From: Artemisia argyi
Lineage: Eukaryota; Streptophyta; Magnoliopsida; Asterales; Asteraceae
Reading direction: 5' to 3'
NCBI GenBank assembly: GCA_030686995.1
Contig: CM060698.1
Span: forward strand, 136,964,106-137,028,105
Length of the DNA: 64,000 nt
This document shows positions 8,909 through 20,173 of this stretch, piece by piece (within the stretch, counting starts at the first letter, position 1; every line of letters begins with the position of its first letter). A program made the translations under genes and the position numbers. A model generated the notes under the pieces. That model made no database searches. It was not told the origin of the DNA and was given only the letters and a program-made list of their open reading frames with translations.

Positions 8909-11900
8909 TGATGAGTGTCTAAATACTCATCATTTTATACCAATCTGAACTGCCAAAACATCCAAAAACACTCAAATATGCATCAAAATACTGAAAATAT
9001 CTTAGAAGTGTGTTTTATATGTTTCAAATGCAAAATAATCAAAAATAGATAAAAAAAAAAAAAACGTACAAAGTTTGCATAATTGGCAGTTTCAGTCCCT
9101 CAAGTTTCAAAAGTTGTCAAAACTAGTCCCTGGTAAATCAAAACATGAAAAATATCATCAAAGGTCCTTAGGGATTCATAAGTTGTCAAGATTTATCCTT
9201 TAAAGTTAAAAATTTCAAAATGACAACTTTAGTCCCTCAAGTTTAAAAAATGTCAAATATAGTCCTTAAGGTTTTGAAAATGGAAAAATATGAAAAATAA
9301 ACCTTAAACTATTCTTAAATGGCATAATTGGTCCTTTTGATAACATTTTGGGAAATTACATCTTTAGTCCCTTAAAAATCCAAAATTACATAAATGGTCC
9401 CTGGAGTTTGAGGAATTGGCAGAAAAGGTCCCTGGGTTTTAAAAATGGAAGAATTACATTTTTTGTCCTTGTGTTATGGTTTTATTGCAGGTTTAGTCCT
9501 TGGAAGTAGTTTGGAAAAGTGACAAAATCAGTCCATCAAATTTCACCAAATTACAAAATTGGTCCTTGTTTAATACCACATACCAATCGGACCCTTTATT
9601 ATTATAAACCAAAAACAAAACCTAATCCAAATCCAAACACAAAACAAGCTCGGCCCACCACCTAGGTCCAAAATAAGCTCAGCCCACGCACGCTTTATTA
9701 TTAAAACGGGCGTTGACCCGTTTGACCCTCTTAATACCACCAAACCAACTCCACTGTTCATCCTCCTCTCCCCAGCCTGAAACCAGAAACCATGGTGGTT
9801 TTCCACCACCTCACCACCTATCTACCTCATCACCTACTCTCCCCTCACCACCTTTCTACCTCACAGCTAGCCCACAACCCACATAAATGCATCCCCACAC
9901 CCTTTTCCCTCTAAACCATACTTGCACCTCTGTTTTTCAACCCACAACCCCAACTTGGTTAGAAACTATCTCAATTGTCCCCTGACACCTCCACAAGCTT
10001 CCAATATTCTTTAATTGAAGAACTTTGGCCCCAAGCAAAGTGTAAGACTTTTTGGCGCCAAAAAGGTTTAAACGGCTAGGATCAATTCAGAGCCATGGAG
10101 GGTCAAGATTCAAAGTGGGATATGCTCAGAATGCTCCAAGGAACCCTAATGTGAGCCTATAAAAGGAAGAGAAGCAGAAGAGAAGAATATCTAGAATAAT
10201 TTTAGTTAATGAATGTCGAATGTATTAGTTTTCTAATTCCAGTGTATTTCAAAGCTTTCAAACTCTTGTTTAAGTTAATTTAGTGTTAATTAAAGTGACT
10301 TTCAGTTTCAATTTCAGTTCCATCTTTATTAATTCAGTGTTTGCATTTTTGAATCAAAAATATCATATGTACTTATTTGCATTTGAAGCTATTGTTAGGG
10401 ACTGAATAGCTCATTTAAGCTCCTATATAGCTTATTGAAAGCTATTAGAAACCTTAAAACTCAGTGTATGATCATTAGCTCAAAAATACCAAAAATACAA
10501 ATAAATACTAGAAAAATAAAAAAAATCAGTTGGTATGAAGATGATGCATTGGAGCAGATTGAATAATGGATGGATCTTGGTTTAGTGCTTATTGGTAAGC
10601 TATAGGAGTTGTTATTGGTCCTTGGACTTCAGTTGAACACCTTGAAGCCATTTGTAAGCAATTTCACCAATTTTGGCATTTCACTGTATAATTGCTTAAC
10701 ACTGCTTATCTTTAATCTTTTTATGCTTATTTAGTGTTAGTAAGTTGTTATATTGCTTAATATAAGTAGATTGTTAATTAGTTTCCATAATTGCTTAATA
10801 GTCCAAAATTCACAGTCATTATATCATAAATTGTATGCTGTGGTAATTGTTGTTATTATCTGTGTTTTTAGGTTTCTTTAAGGTCAATTCATCAAATTGG
10901 AACCCTTGGAATCCATTTCATGGTCTTAATATGTTAATTGCTTTGAAATCATCAAAATATTTAATATATAGTAGTGTTTGGTTTATCGGATTACACTGTG
11001 ATAAGAGGTGTTATTGTTGGTAACTTCTGTTCTAACTTGTCACTTAGAGTCATAATATCTCAGTTCAACCATTAAATACAAGCTTTATTAGTAAAAAAGT
11101 CAAAATAGGTTTTAATCTGCCTTGTTTTATTGTCTGTTAAGGATTTAGAACCCCTAATCACATAGATCACTTCATTAGTTGTTATGATTGCTTAGGATAG
11201 TTGCATTCCACCTAAATAAAACATAATCAGTAAGTGGATTTGATCCTAAGTTCATATTAGTCAACTTAGCAAATTTTCTCAAAAAGTCAAAAAGTTGCAT
11301 AGTCAGAAATCCTCAAAATGGCATGAATTTTCATGATTTTTATACCGGGTTCTAGGATTTGAAACTTATTGAGGTGTTAGTATACCAGCTTAACTTGTGA
11401 TTTCCATACTTTTCATATTTTTGTGAATTTTCTGGGGTGACCTTTTTGCCCCTTGAACACACCTGCAGGGAAAGTGCTTTGCCCTGCTACACAGATACCA
11501 TATCACCACCACCACTTTGGTGGTTGTTTGTGGCTGCCCCAGTGGGTCCCACACTTCCTAATTGGCTTCTTCCAACCCCCTCCTACCAGGGTTCAAGAGT
11601 TGACCCTTTGTTTGACCTAGGGATCAGTGGACCCCACCTAAATCAACCTCAAAACTCTGTCCCATTTCTGTCTCAGAAACCAAGTTTTGAATTGCTTATT
11701 GTGGTCTTGTAGCTTATTCTTATTGCTTATTTGACTAAAACTTGCTCAAATATGTCTAAGTAACTTGTGTGTATCTGACTTAACCAGTGTGGACCCCACA
11801 TAACTCCATTTAAGCTTATTTCTTTGTGTGGTCAAACTTGGTCAACTGTCAAGGTAAATAAGCACTCACAGTGCTTATTCTTGGTTTCCAAATTAGTTGT

Positions 11901-13103
11901 CTTTGTAAAATTTTCATAATTTAAGTATTTTAATAGTTCTATAAAAGAAAAACCAGAAAAATCCAAACTTAATTATAGTGATAGCTTCTATTTAATAGAA
12001 ATTATCTATTTTAATTTTCTTTTTAGCTTATTTATAAGCACTTTTCCAATTTTATAATTTTCTTAATTTCCTAGTACCTTTAAGTATTTAAAATAATTTT
12101 CTTAGATTTTTCCTAAGCAGTTTACTATTTATTAGATTTAAAAGTAGTTTAAATAATTTATTAGGTAATATTAGTTATTAATTAGTTTTCTTAAATTTTT
12201 AGTAACAACATTAGGTTTTTATAATTTTTCTAAGTTTTATAAATTAGTTAAGACTTTTAGAAAATATATTTTTAGTTTCTACTATTCATTTTCCATTTTT
12301 CTTATTTTAATTATTTAAATTAGATTTAAGTTAATTAAAAGGTAATTAATTAGTAAATTAGCCTAAATATAATTTTTAGAAGTTTTTATAATTTTGTAGG
12401 ATTCCTGTGATGGTTAAATAGTTTTATAAATTTTTCCATAATTTTCTAAGTTAATTTAGTATTATTAGTAACTTAAAATATTTTAATTAGTTTAATTAAG
12501 TTAAATAGTTTTTAACTAATATAAAACTCATAAAAAGACAAAAATATATATTTTTATTTTTTATACTTTCTTCAAGTTCATTTTAAGTTTTAAAAATTAT
12601 TTTTGCAAGTTTTTAGTTTAATTTGTAGTATTTATCATTTTTAGTTTTATTTAAATTAGGTTTAATTTACTTATTAAATAGTTTTAATTAATTTAATAGT
12701 AATTAAATATTAAAATAATCAATTTCATAATTTTATTTTCATTTTAAATTTTCTTTTAATTTTAAGTTCTAAAAAGTTTCATTTGTACCCCCTGTAGTTT
12801 GTAATTTGTTAAAACCCACTTTTCTCTGTCTGTTATCTGATTTCATAATTTGTGCTTTTGTGATTATATCTGTATTTCTGTTATTATTATCCAAGCAATC
12901 AGTAGTATAATCATTCCTCAATCATTTTGGTTACTCTCCTCAGTACCACTCATTCTCCTAATCGTTCAAAATACAATTTCAATCTCGTTGGGACTTAACG
13001 ACCCGGGGATTTCCCTATATTTCCACTGTTAATATACCTTGCACTTTCTCCTAGGTGGGCCTATCAACTGCACCCGGTTGACTGGTTGGTTTAGGAGGAG
13101 TCA
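8909..13103 (+). repeat. 3' LTR of Athila-like copy 1 (about 4.2 kb)
   Basis: Starts TGATGAGTG right after the purine tract GTGTGGGGGAT and is homologous to the LTRs of copy 2. U3 contains many AGTCCCT/GGTCCCT motifs at 30-60 bp intervals (9080-9570). A TATA box CTATAAAAGG lies at 10157-10166, so U3 is only about 1.25 kb and R-U5 is nearly 3 kb, very AT-rich from 11900 to 12790. A GGGAC(T)TAACGACCCGGGGA block (12990-13010) is conserved in copy 2. The end at 13103 is a best guess. Confidence 0.8.
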
Positions 13104-13254
13104 ATAGTTTACGAACAAAGGAAACAAAGAAATAATATAGACTAAAGAAAACCTTAAAAAAAAATCTTAGTAGAAAGGAATCTAGCAAGTAGACCTAATA
13201 AAAAGAAATCCTAACCTAGACAATAACTATTCCTCGGCAACGGTGCCAAAAACT
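13104..13254 (-). mobile_element. Leader remnant and primer-binding site of a minus-strand gypsy element
   Basis: On the minus strand the LTR at 13255-14698 is followed by a primer-site-like sequence TGGCACCGTTGCCGAGGA (13231-13248), a variant of the tRNA-Asp-type site in the Athila-like copy at 39594. About 125 bp of leader then follow before the sequence is cut by the Athila copy 1 LTR. The rest of this element must lie left of the window, on the far side of the nested insertions. Confidence 0.65.
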
Positions 13255-14698
13255 TGATACGTGGGGATCGCACCCTCGCAACAGGTTTTACCTCTCAAGG
13301 GATCTCGAGAAGCTTACAACCCCCACCAGGCAGTGTACCTGATCGTTGTAGTATAGTATAGTGACAAGTACCGAGGGATTGATCGTTCAACTCAGGAATA
13401 GTGTCGCTAGGATTAGAAAGCCTCCTAAACTAGGTCTAGAGGTGAGGGATGATTCTTTTTGTATTTTAATATTTTTATGAAAGCAATTAAAATCTTGGGT
13501 TTTTGAAGAGTGGCCGGAATTAGTTGCTAGCCAATTAACCCAATTAATCTAAAGATACAATCAAAATAAAATAAAATAAATGAAAATTAAACTAATTATA
13601 CTAATGTGGTGGAAACAATAATGAGGAAAATTGTGTTTACTTAGATTTCATTACTCCCTAGATATCTTTTACAGGTTGATAGCTTGTTACAATTGCATGG
13701 ATGACAGGTCATATTCCTTAATACTAGTCGTAGGGCCATGTACAATATTCCCTAACTCTATAGGATCCTACTTCACTCCTATGTCGAGCCGTTAGAAGCT
13801 CCTAACATGGGATCATTAGAATTCTCCTACGCATTAAATACAACCAAAAATCGTAGTACACCTCCGATCATGTTTCTTAAAACGTTCAAGCAAGTTACCA
13901 ATGGAAGTCTGCCTGTTTTCTTAAGCCTAACATCGAATACAATCATCCGTAACAACTATAAACAAACAATCAACCCATAATTAACATCTAGGTTTCACTA
14001 CATCTAACCAAACACAAAATAAATCTAGCCTAGCAAGTTAAATAGAAGACAAGCGTAAGATATAATCAAACAACACATAGACATATTGAATGATTTGAAG
14101 GCATACTTATCTTTAATTGAACATGAAAGATTCAAGGGGTTGAAACCCTTGAAAAGCTGATAAAATTCGGACTAGGGTTTATTCCCTCAAAGTTGCACTC
14201 TAATGAATGAAATTTGGAAAACTATATATAGATTACATAGCGTGACGGCGTCATGTATTAGATTGTGACGCCGTCAACTTGCCGCCATAATAAAATCGTA
14301 TTGCCTATATCTACTTGTGACGTCGTCATGTGTAACATTGCTCTGGGCCGTCACTAATGATTGGCCATGACGGCCTTGTGTGACGCCGTCATCTCCTATG
14401 CTTAAAAACTCTCTGGATCGTCACGTGTATTTTCCACATCCACCTCTTTTGTAACTCTTGACGCCGTCATGTGGAGAGTCTTGACGCTGTCAGGTACTAT
14501 TCCCAGCAAGGAAAATTGAGACTTTGCCGTTTTCTTCACTTTTATGCTCCAAAAACGTCCAAAATGCTTCCTTTTCCAGATTTCTCTCCAAAAGTACCTA
14601 AAATGACAAAAGGAACGATTTAGGGCAATATTTGATCAAATAATCTCGAATTCGGGCTTAAATGACCCCTTAAAAGTTGTTCACTTTTCGCCTCATCA
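13255..14698 (-). repeat. 5' LTR of a minus-strand Ty3/gypsy element, with TGACG palindromes
   Basis: On the minus strand it starts TGATGAGG at 14698 and ends in TATCA at 13255, followed by a primer-binding site. It is homologous in inverted orientation to the LTR at 17112-18522, sharing for example the block around GTGTCGCTAGG and CAGTGTACCTG. Five exact TGACGNCGTCA palindromes (14243, 14266, 14318, 14381, 14459) and one near match (14482) lie within 250 bp, immediately upstream (minus strand) of a TATA box at 14222-14231. A CACGTG G-box lies at 14422-14427. Confidence 0.78.
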
Positions 14699-16505
14699 CT
14701 TCTTGGGAGGCAACCCAAGCTTTTAATTGATTGATTGTTGGTTTGTTTTTATTTGATTTCATATATATGCTCCATCTTTTTTTTTTTTGTTTATTGTTCA
14801 TGTATCATAAACATTGTGAAAAATGCTTTATTTTATTTTTAACTTCGTCTTAATTACATATAAATGTACTTTGCAAAAAGATAAGTGTAGAGAAGATCAT
14901 ATTTGTTTTTGAAAACAATTTGAACATGAACAATAATAAATAAAGATTAGCATATATATTTATGTTTGTTAGAGTCAAATGCTTGTATCGAGTCACAATG
15001 AGTGTTCTACAGAATTACCAGGTGTTAAAACTTATATTTTTCCATAACTTTTCCAGAAACAAAATATAAAGTATTCTGTCAGATTACTCCTGATGGCGTC
15101 AGAAATTACAACGTGATGACGTCAGGTGTTGTATTTGTAAAATTTTCTAGGTTTTGTTTTTTCTGCTGGAAATCTTATAATTTTGAAAGATCTTTAATTT
15201 TAAAATTCCAGGAACCTGTAGATATTTATTTTGCAAGCATTATATCATTTTAATTCCTAGAAAGCAAAGTAAGATATATGGGCTCGTTTCTAGGATTTAA
15301 TTTTATATAAATTTTACCGCTGATTTTATGCGAGCTTTTTGAGTTTGTTTTCTTAGTTGTTTACAGGTTATATTGGACAAGAAGATGATTTTTATTTCTG
15401 GAGTGAAGCTTTTCATGTTCATTTTCTTGGAGGAAGGTTTAACCATGTTTCCACATCATCTATACCGAGCGAATCAGGGGAGTATTAGTTTCTTTCATTC
15501 TCTTTTATTTTTTACTTTATTACTCTTTTAGGAACATTGGGGACAATGTTCGGTTTAAATGTAGGGAGGGTAATTAGGATACCTTAGAAACTATAACTCC
15601 ACTTGATATTTGTTTTGTCCGATAGTAAATGTGTAATAAAACTAAGAGAAATACTTAGGGCAAATTTGACACCAAATTTAAATTTTTTTGCAACATATAG
15701 GAGTGAAACTTTAGTCTTAATAAGCGTCTCATGGATAGGAATTATATGATTAGCACAAAAAACCGTACCACTCAAAAATTTCCACCCCAAAATGTGAGGT
15801 TCGCCTTTAGATTGTTAGGAAAAAGCATTCATCTATGATGCTTATGAGTATACCGGTAGTACTTAGATTCTAGAACTTGCGTTTATGATGCATCCCGAGA
15901 CCGCTAGTGAGACTACATTCGTGTAGTTACGATTTACTATATGATAAGAGGCATTAGGATAAACCTTGTTTTAAACCTGTATTTATAATTACATTAACTT
16001 CATTAGTCAAGTAATTTTTCCACACCCTTGCAATGTACGCATTTTTAGTACACGATACCTCTAGTATACCCCTCAGAGCCTATCTTTTTCATTTCTAACT
16101 TTAAGAATATTACTTAAAAGAAGAATTTGTTACAATCCACCCCCAAATGTACATCCAAATCACCTTAGCCTACCTTTTATGCACTCATCTTTAGTGCATT
16201 ATTGTTACATATTTAAACCTTTTGTTAATTTTCTAATTGATTACATTGTTGCTAAGTTGAGTAATATCTTGTATATATTGTTTTGGGATGATTGGGACTC
16301 ATGGGTAAAGTACTAGTCATTACAAAGTGAAAGGGGAAATCATAACCCTTATAAACGTTAACGTTTTAAAGTATTCCAAGTGTTTTGACCTTCTTACTTC
16401 GGGTCATTAGAATATTTATGTGTAAATTATGTAAAGGTTCAAGTGTAGGGAGGAAACGAGCTCCCTTTGATGTATTATTTCAGATGGTAGGGCAAGAGTG
16501 TATGA

Positions 16506-16550
<45 letters not shown>

Positions 16551-17111
16551 GGACTACCATCCCGTTTCTTTTATTTATTTTTAACTCAAAATAGTGTATT
16601 GAAAAATACCAAAAAGAATTGTAGTTAGTTGGAGTTGAGTCAAGTCTTGGCTTAGCAATGCCTCATTGTACATGTAATTGACCAAGGCAATTGATTTGCC
16701 ACCAGTAAAATATCCCTTTATCCAATAAACCGTGTTTTCCATACCCTTACACCTAACGTTATAACCCTTTAAAAGACCTCTTTGATAGTTTATCCTAGGT
16801 GCTTACGCCAAAGTGGTGGAGGTTTGATCATTTCTCAAGCCTACGGTAATCTATATGCTATGAGAGGTAGTGAATGATGTTTTCTCGTTTCCATATGTGA
16901 TATATGAATTTATAACACCCGAGAGATGTGAGAATCCAAACACTTAATGTGAAGTGCTAGTGTATAATTTCCGAGCTTATTTTGACTAAGGTAGAACGAT
17001 TGTATGTTGTAATTACTTTTATGTTAATGCTAAATGACCCCTAGCTTGTAAATTAACTAGTATAAAAGCTCTTTTGCTTGAGGACAAGCAAATCCTAAGT
17101 GTAGGGATATT
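14699..17111 (+). mobile_element. 3' non-coding region of a plus-strand gypsy (Athila/Tat-like) element
   Basis: No credible coding sequence. Landmarks typical of Athila/Tat 3' ends are visible: a GGGAGGCAACCCAAG motif at 14706, a GGACAATGTTCGG...TGTAGGGAGGG motif near 15540-15572, and GAGGACAAGCAAA...AGTGTAGGGATAT (17079-17110) abutting the LTR as the polypurine tract. Two more TGACG palindromes lie at 15094-15125, including an exact TGACGTCA. A poly-A run occurs at 16507-16548. The 5' part of the element was presumably lost or separated by the minus-strand element whose LTR ends at 14698. Confidence 0.6.
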
Positions 17112-18522
17112 TGATAAGAATTTATTTGGTACATTTTTAACGGGTCATTTAAGCTTTCAATCGTGTTTTTATGATCAAATATTGCCTAAATCGTTTCTTT
17201 TCTCATTTTAGGTACTTGGGACGTGATTTCTGGAATTTGGAGCATTTTGGACTTTTTGGGCTCAAAAGTGAAGAAAATAACAAAGTCAAGAAAACCTGTC
17301 AGGAATTGCACTTGACGGAGTCAAGCCTTAATAGCTGACGCCATCACTTGAAGACAAAGGAGTTGGAAAATATTACACATGACGCTCGAGTAAACCTTTG
17401 ATGGATTACACCTGACGATGTCAGGTGTATTTTAAAGTAGGTCGTCTGGTTATAACTCAAAGAGAGATGGCCCAGAAGACATATAACGTGACGACGTCAG
17501 AAGATTATCTTGCACAAGACAAAACCTTAAAAACAGCGACTTGACGGCGTTAGGGTCTATAACCTGACGCCATCAGACTTGTAATTTTATATATACTTTT
17601 CGATTTTTCATTCATTAAGTGTGCAACTTTGGAGACAAAACCCTAGTACGAAATTCAGAAGACTTTTAAGGTTTTCATACCCTCTTTTCTTCCATGTTCA
17701 ATTGAAGTTAAGTTTTTTATTTAATCATTCAATATGTCTATGTGTTGTTTGATTATTTGTTTATTTTTTTTCTCCCTTTTAACATGATAGCTTAAGTTTA
17801 TTAATTTTTGCTTAGATTTAATGAAACCTAGTTATTGATTGTTGATAAGTTGTCTATTGTTTAGTTGATTGATTCACGTTAGGTTAAGAAAACTGGCTGA
17901 CCTCCTTATTGTAACTAGATTGAACATCTTAAAAACGTAATCGGATGTGCACTACCATTTTTCTCGTTGTATTTAATCATGAATAGATGTTAATGATTCT
18001 AAGGTTTGGATGCCTAACGCATAGCTTTAGGAGAAATTGATATTCATAGAGTTGGGGAAGGCTGTGCACATCCCCACGACTGGTATTAAGGAATACAACC
18101 CTTCAACTAAAACAATTACACTGTGACATTCAACGAATCAACAAGAGATTACTCTGGAGTAATCATATCTAAGTAAACACGTTTGTCTAATTATAAGAAG
18201 TCCACCACTTTTCTTTTTCTTGTTATTTTATTTTATTATTAGTTTTGGGTTAGTTGATTAGCAAGTAATTCCGTCCGCTCCTTAAAACCGAGATTTTACC
18301 TGCTTTTACAACATATAAAAATATAAAAAGAATCACCCTCACCTTTAGGCTTAATTTAACATACATCTCAACCTAGCGACACTATTCCTCTAGAGAACGA
18401 TCAATCCCCCGGACATACCTATACTACACTACAACGACCAGGTACACTGCCTGAAGGATTGCAAAGCTTCTCAAGATCCCTTGAGAAGTAAAACCTTTTG
18501 TAAGGCCGCAATCCTCGCATCA
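17112..18522 (+). repeat. 3' LTR of the plus-strand gypsy element
   Basis: 1,411 bp from TGATAAG (after polypurine tract AGTGTAGGGATAT) to CGCATCA. It is an inverted homologue of the LTR at 13255-14698. TGACG-type palindromes are again clustered (17313-17575; for example GTGACGACGTCAG near 17489 and TGACGGCGTTA near 17543) just before a TATA box (17588-17596). Its primer-binding site is absent because the sequence leaves the element here; the flanking bases CATAG would be its target duplication. Confidence 0.75.
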
Positions 18523-19284
18523 CATAGTTACAGTAGCTTAGTGATCAGCTCAGATGCAATAACTTGAGTCTCAGTTTCAGATTTAATCTTAGACTCAGCT
18601 TCAGTCTTAGCATAGCTATTAGCTTACGTATGGGTATCAAGGCTAAGTTTCAGCTTAACTTTAGTAGCAGCTAGTAAAGGACTTGTAGTAAGGTAATTAA
18701 CGGAGTCATGGTTACATAGCATTACATACAATAACATGTCTCGGCTCATGTTTTAGCCTTCAGCTCCGTTTACTCACTAAGTCATCAGGACTTATCGTGC
18801 TCAGTTCTCATTTTGCAGGTTAGATTATTTAGAGGTTGGGGTTTATAGATTAAGAAGATGATCTGAGGGAGCGGTAATGCTCATGTTCATAGGTGATGAG
18901 CATCTCAATTCTTCATTTGTTATTAACGCCCTAAACATGTATAGTCATACGTCTTTTCAAGTCCAGATTTGTATTAGTTAAGTTTTTAATATCAACGTAT
19001 ATGAATTAGAATATGTTATTTGGTTATGGGTCTAAATAGGAGACCAACACCCGTAGTATTTATGCTTCGGTATATTTATTTTATAAAGGTCATTTAGAGG
19101 AATCTTGACTTATGAATGTATAATATATTTCTAGAGTTTACATGTTTTCTAGAATTGGTTTAGTTCAGATTTTAGTTTATGAAGTTTTGCGTATTTGCAG
19201 GTCTATACGGCGTATAGGGAAGATCCTATACAGCGTATTACTATATATGACATATAGGGTCTAGGCTTATACGGCGTATTCAGT
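18523..19284. other. Unassigned repeat-like sequence
   Basis: No ORF or recognised element end. The sequence has the texture of an old gypsy LTR. The segment 19203-19280 holds three related odd palindromes of the type ATAC(G/A)GCGTAT. Confidence 0.3.
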
Positions 19285-19497
19285 ATTACATGGATGGTCC
19301 CTGTGGTACGTCCAAAATTGCACCTTTCGTCCCTCAAAGTTTAAAGTTGCATTGATTTTCCCTAATTTGGAAAAGAATAACACCACCAATCCTTAAGTTT
19401 AACTGGTGTTAAGTGAGTTTCCTTATCATTTACACATTAGCCCCTTTGGTTAAAGATCGTTGCATAGTCTATCCTTAATAATAACGGTTGTTTATAA

Positions 19498-20173
19498 TTT
19501 AAGGTTTTCATACGTTTTTATCCATTTTCGTCCGTTTTTATCCATTTTTATACACTTTCTTACGTTTTTATCTTTTTTTTTCCCGTTATTATATGCTTTC
19601 GTAGGTTTTTATCCGTTTTATTCGTTTTCGTCCGTTTTTCTTAGGTTGTCATACATTTTTACCCGTTTTTATACGTTTTCGCTTGCTTTCTTACATCTTT
19701 ATAAAGTGTTATCCCTTTTTTACGTTTTCGTCCGATTTATATGTTTTTCTTACGTTTTTATCTGTTTTCTTCTGTTTTCAAATGTTTTTGTTTGTACGTT
19801 TTTATCCGTTTTCGTCCGTTTCTATACTTTTTCGTCCGTTTTTCTTATGTTTTAATCCACTCTCATCCATTTTTATCCATTTCATCTGTTTTGATACGTT
19901 TCTATATGTTTTCTTTCATTTTATCCGTTTCCGTTCGTTTATATACGTTTTCGTCCATTTTATACGTTTTCATCTGTTTTCTTACTTTTTATCTGTTTTT
20001 ATATGCTTTCGTTAGTTTTTATCCGTTTTCTTCTGATTTGGTATGTTTTTATACGTTTTCATCCGTTCTACACGTTTTCTTACATTTTTATCCGTTTTCG
20101 TCCGTTTTTATACGTGTTCGTTTATTTTCATATGTTTATATCTATTTTTTACGTTCGCATCCGTTTTTGTCTG
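19498..20173 (+). repeat. Degenerate short tandem repeat array, left arm
   Basis: Repeats of roughly 10-11 bp (CGTTTT(T)ATC, CGTTTTCGTC). The open frames running through it encode only Phe/Phe-Ile-Arg-Phe-type low-complexity strings and are artefacts. Confidence 0.85.

Larger units (their letters stand above)
5472..13103 (+). mobile_element. Athila-like Ty3/gypsy element, copy 1 (5'-truncated by the copia insertion)
   Basis: Contains the RT C-terminal half, RNase H, integrase, a 3' non-coding region with hairpins and polypurine-like tracts, and a long 3' LTR. It is clearly homologous along its length to the complete copy at 27457-50652. The Athila assignment rests on RT and integrase motifs, the lack of a chromodomain, and the tRNA-Asp-type primer site of the second copy. 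Gag, protease and the 5' LTR must lie left of the window. The right boundary (CA at 13102-13103) is approximate because the last 150 bp diverge from copy 2. Confidence 0.85.

Noticed and set aside
11437..11712. 91-aa ORF in the Athila copy 1 LTR
   Set aside because: Lies in R-U5 and the corresponding stretches of copy 2 (37900-38160, 48950-49220) do not keep the frame.
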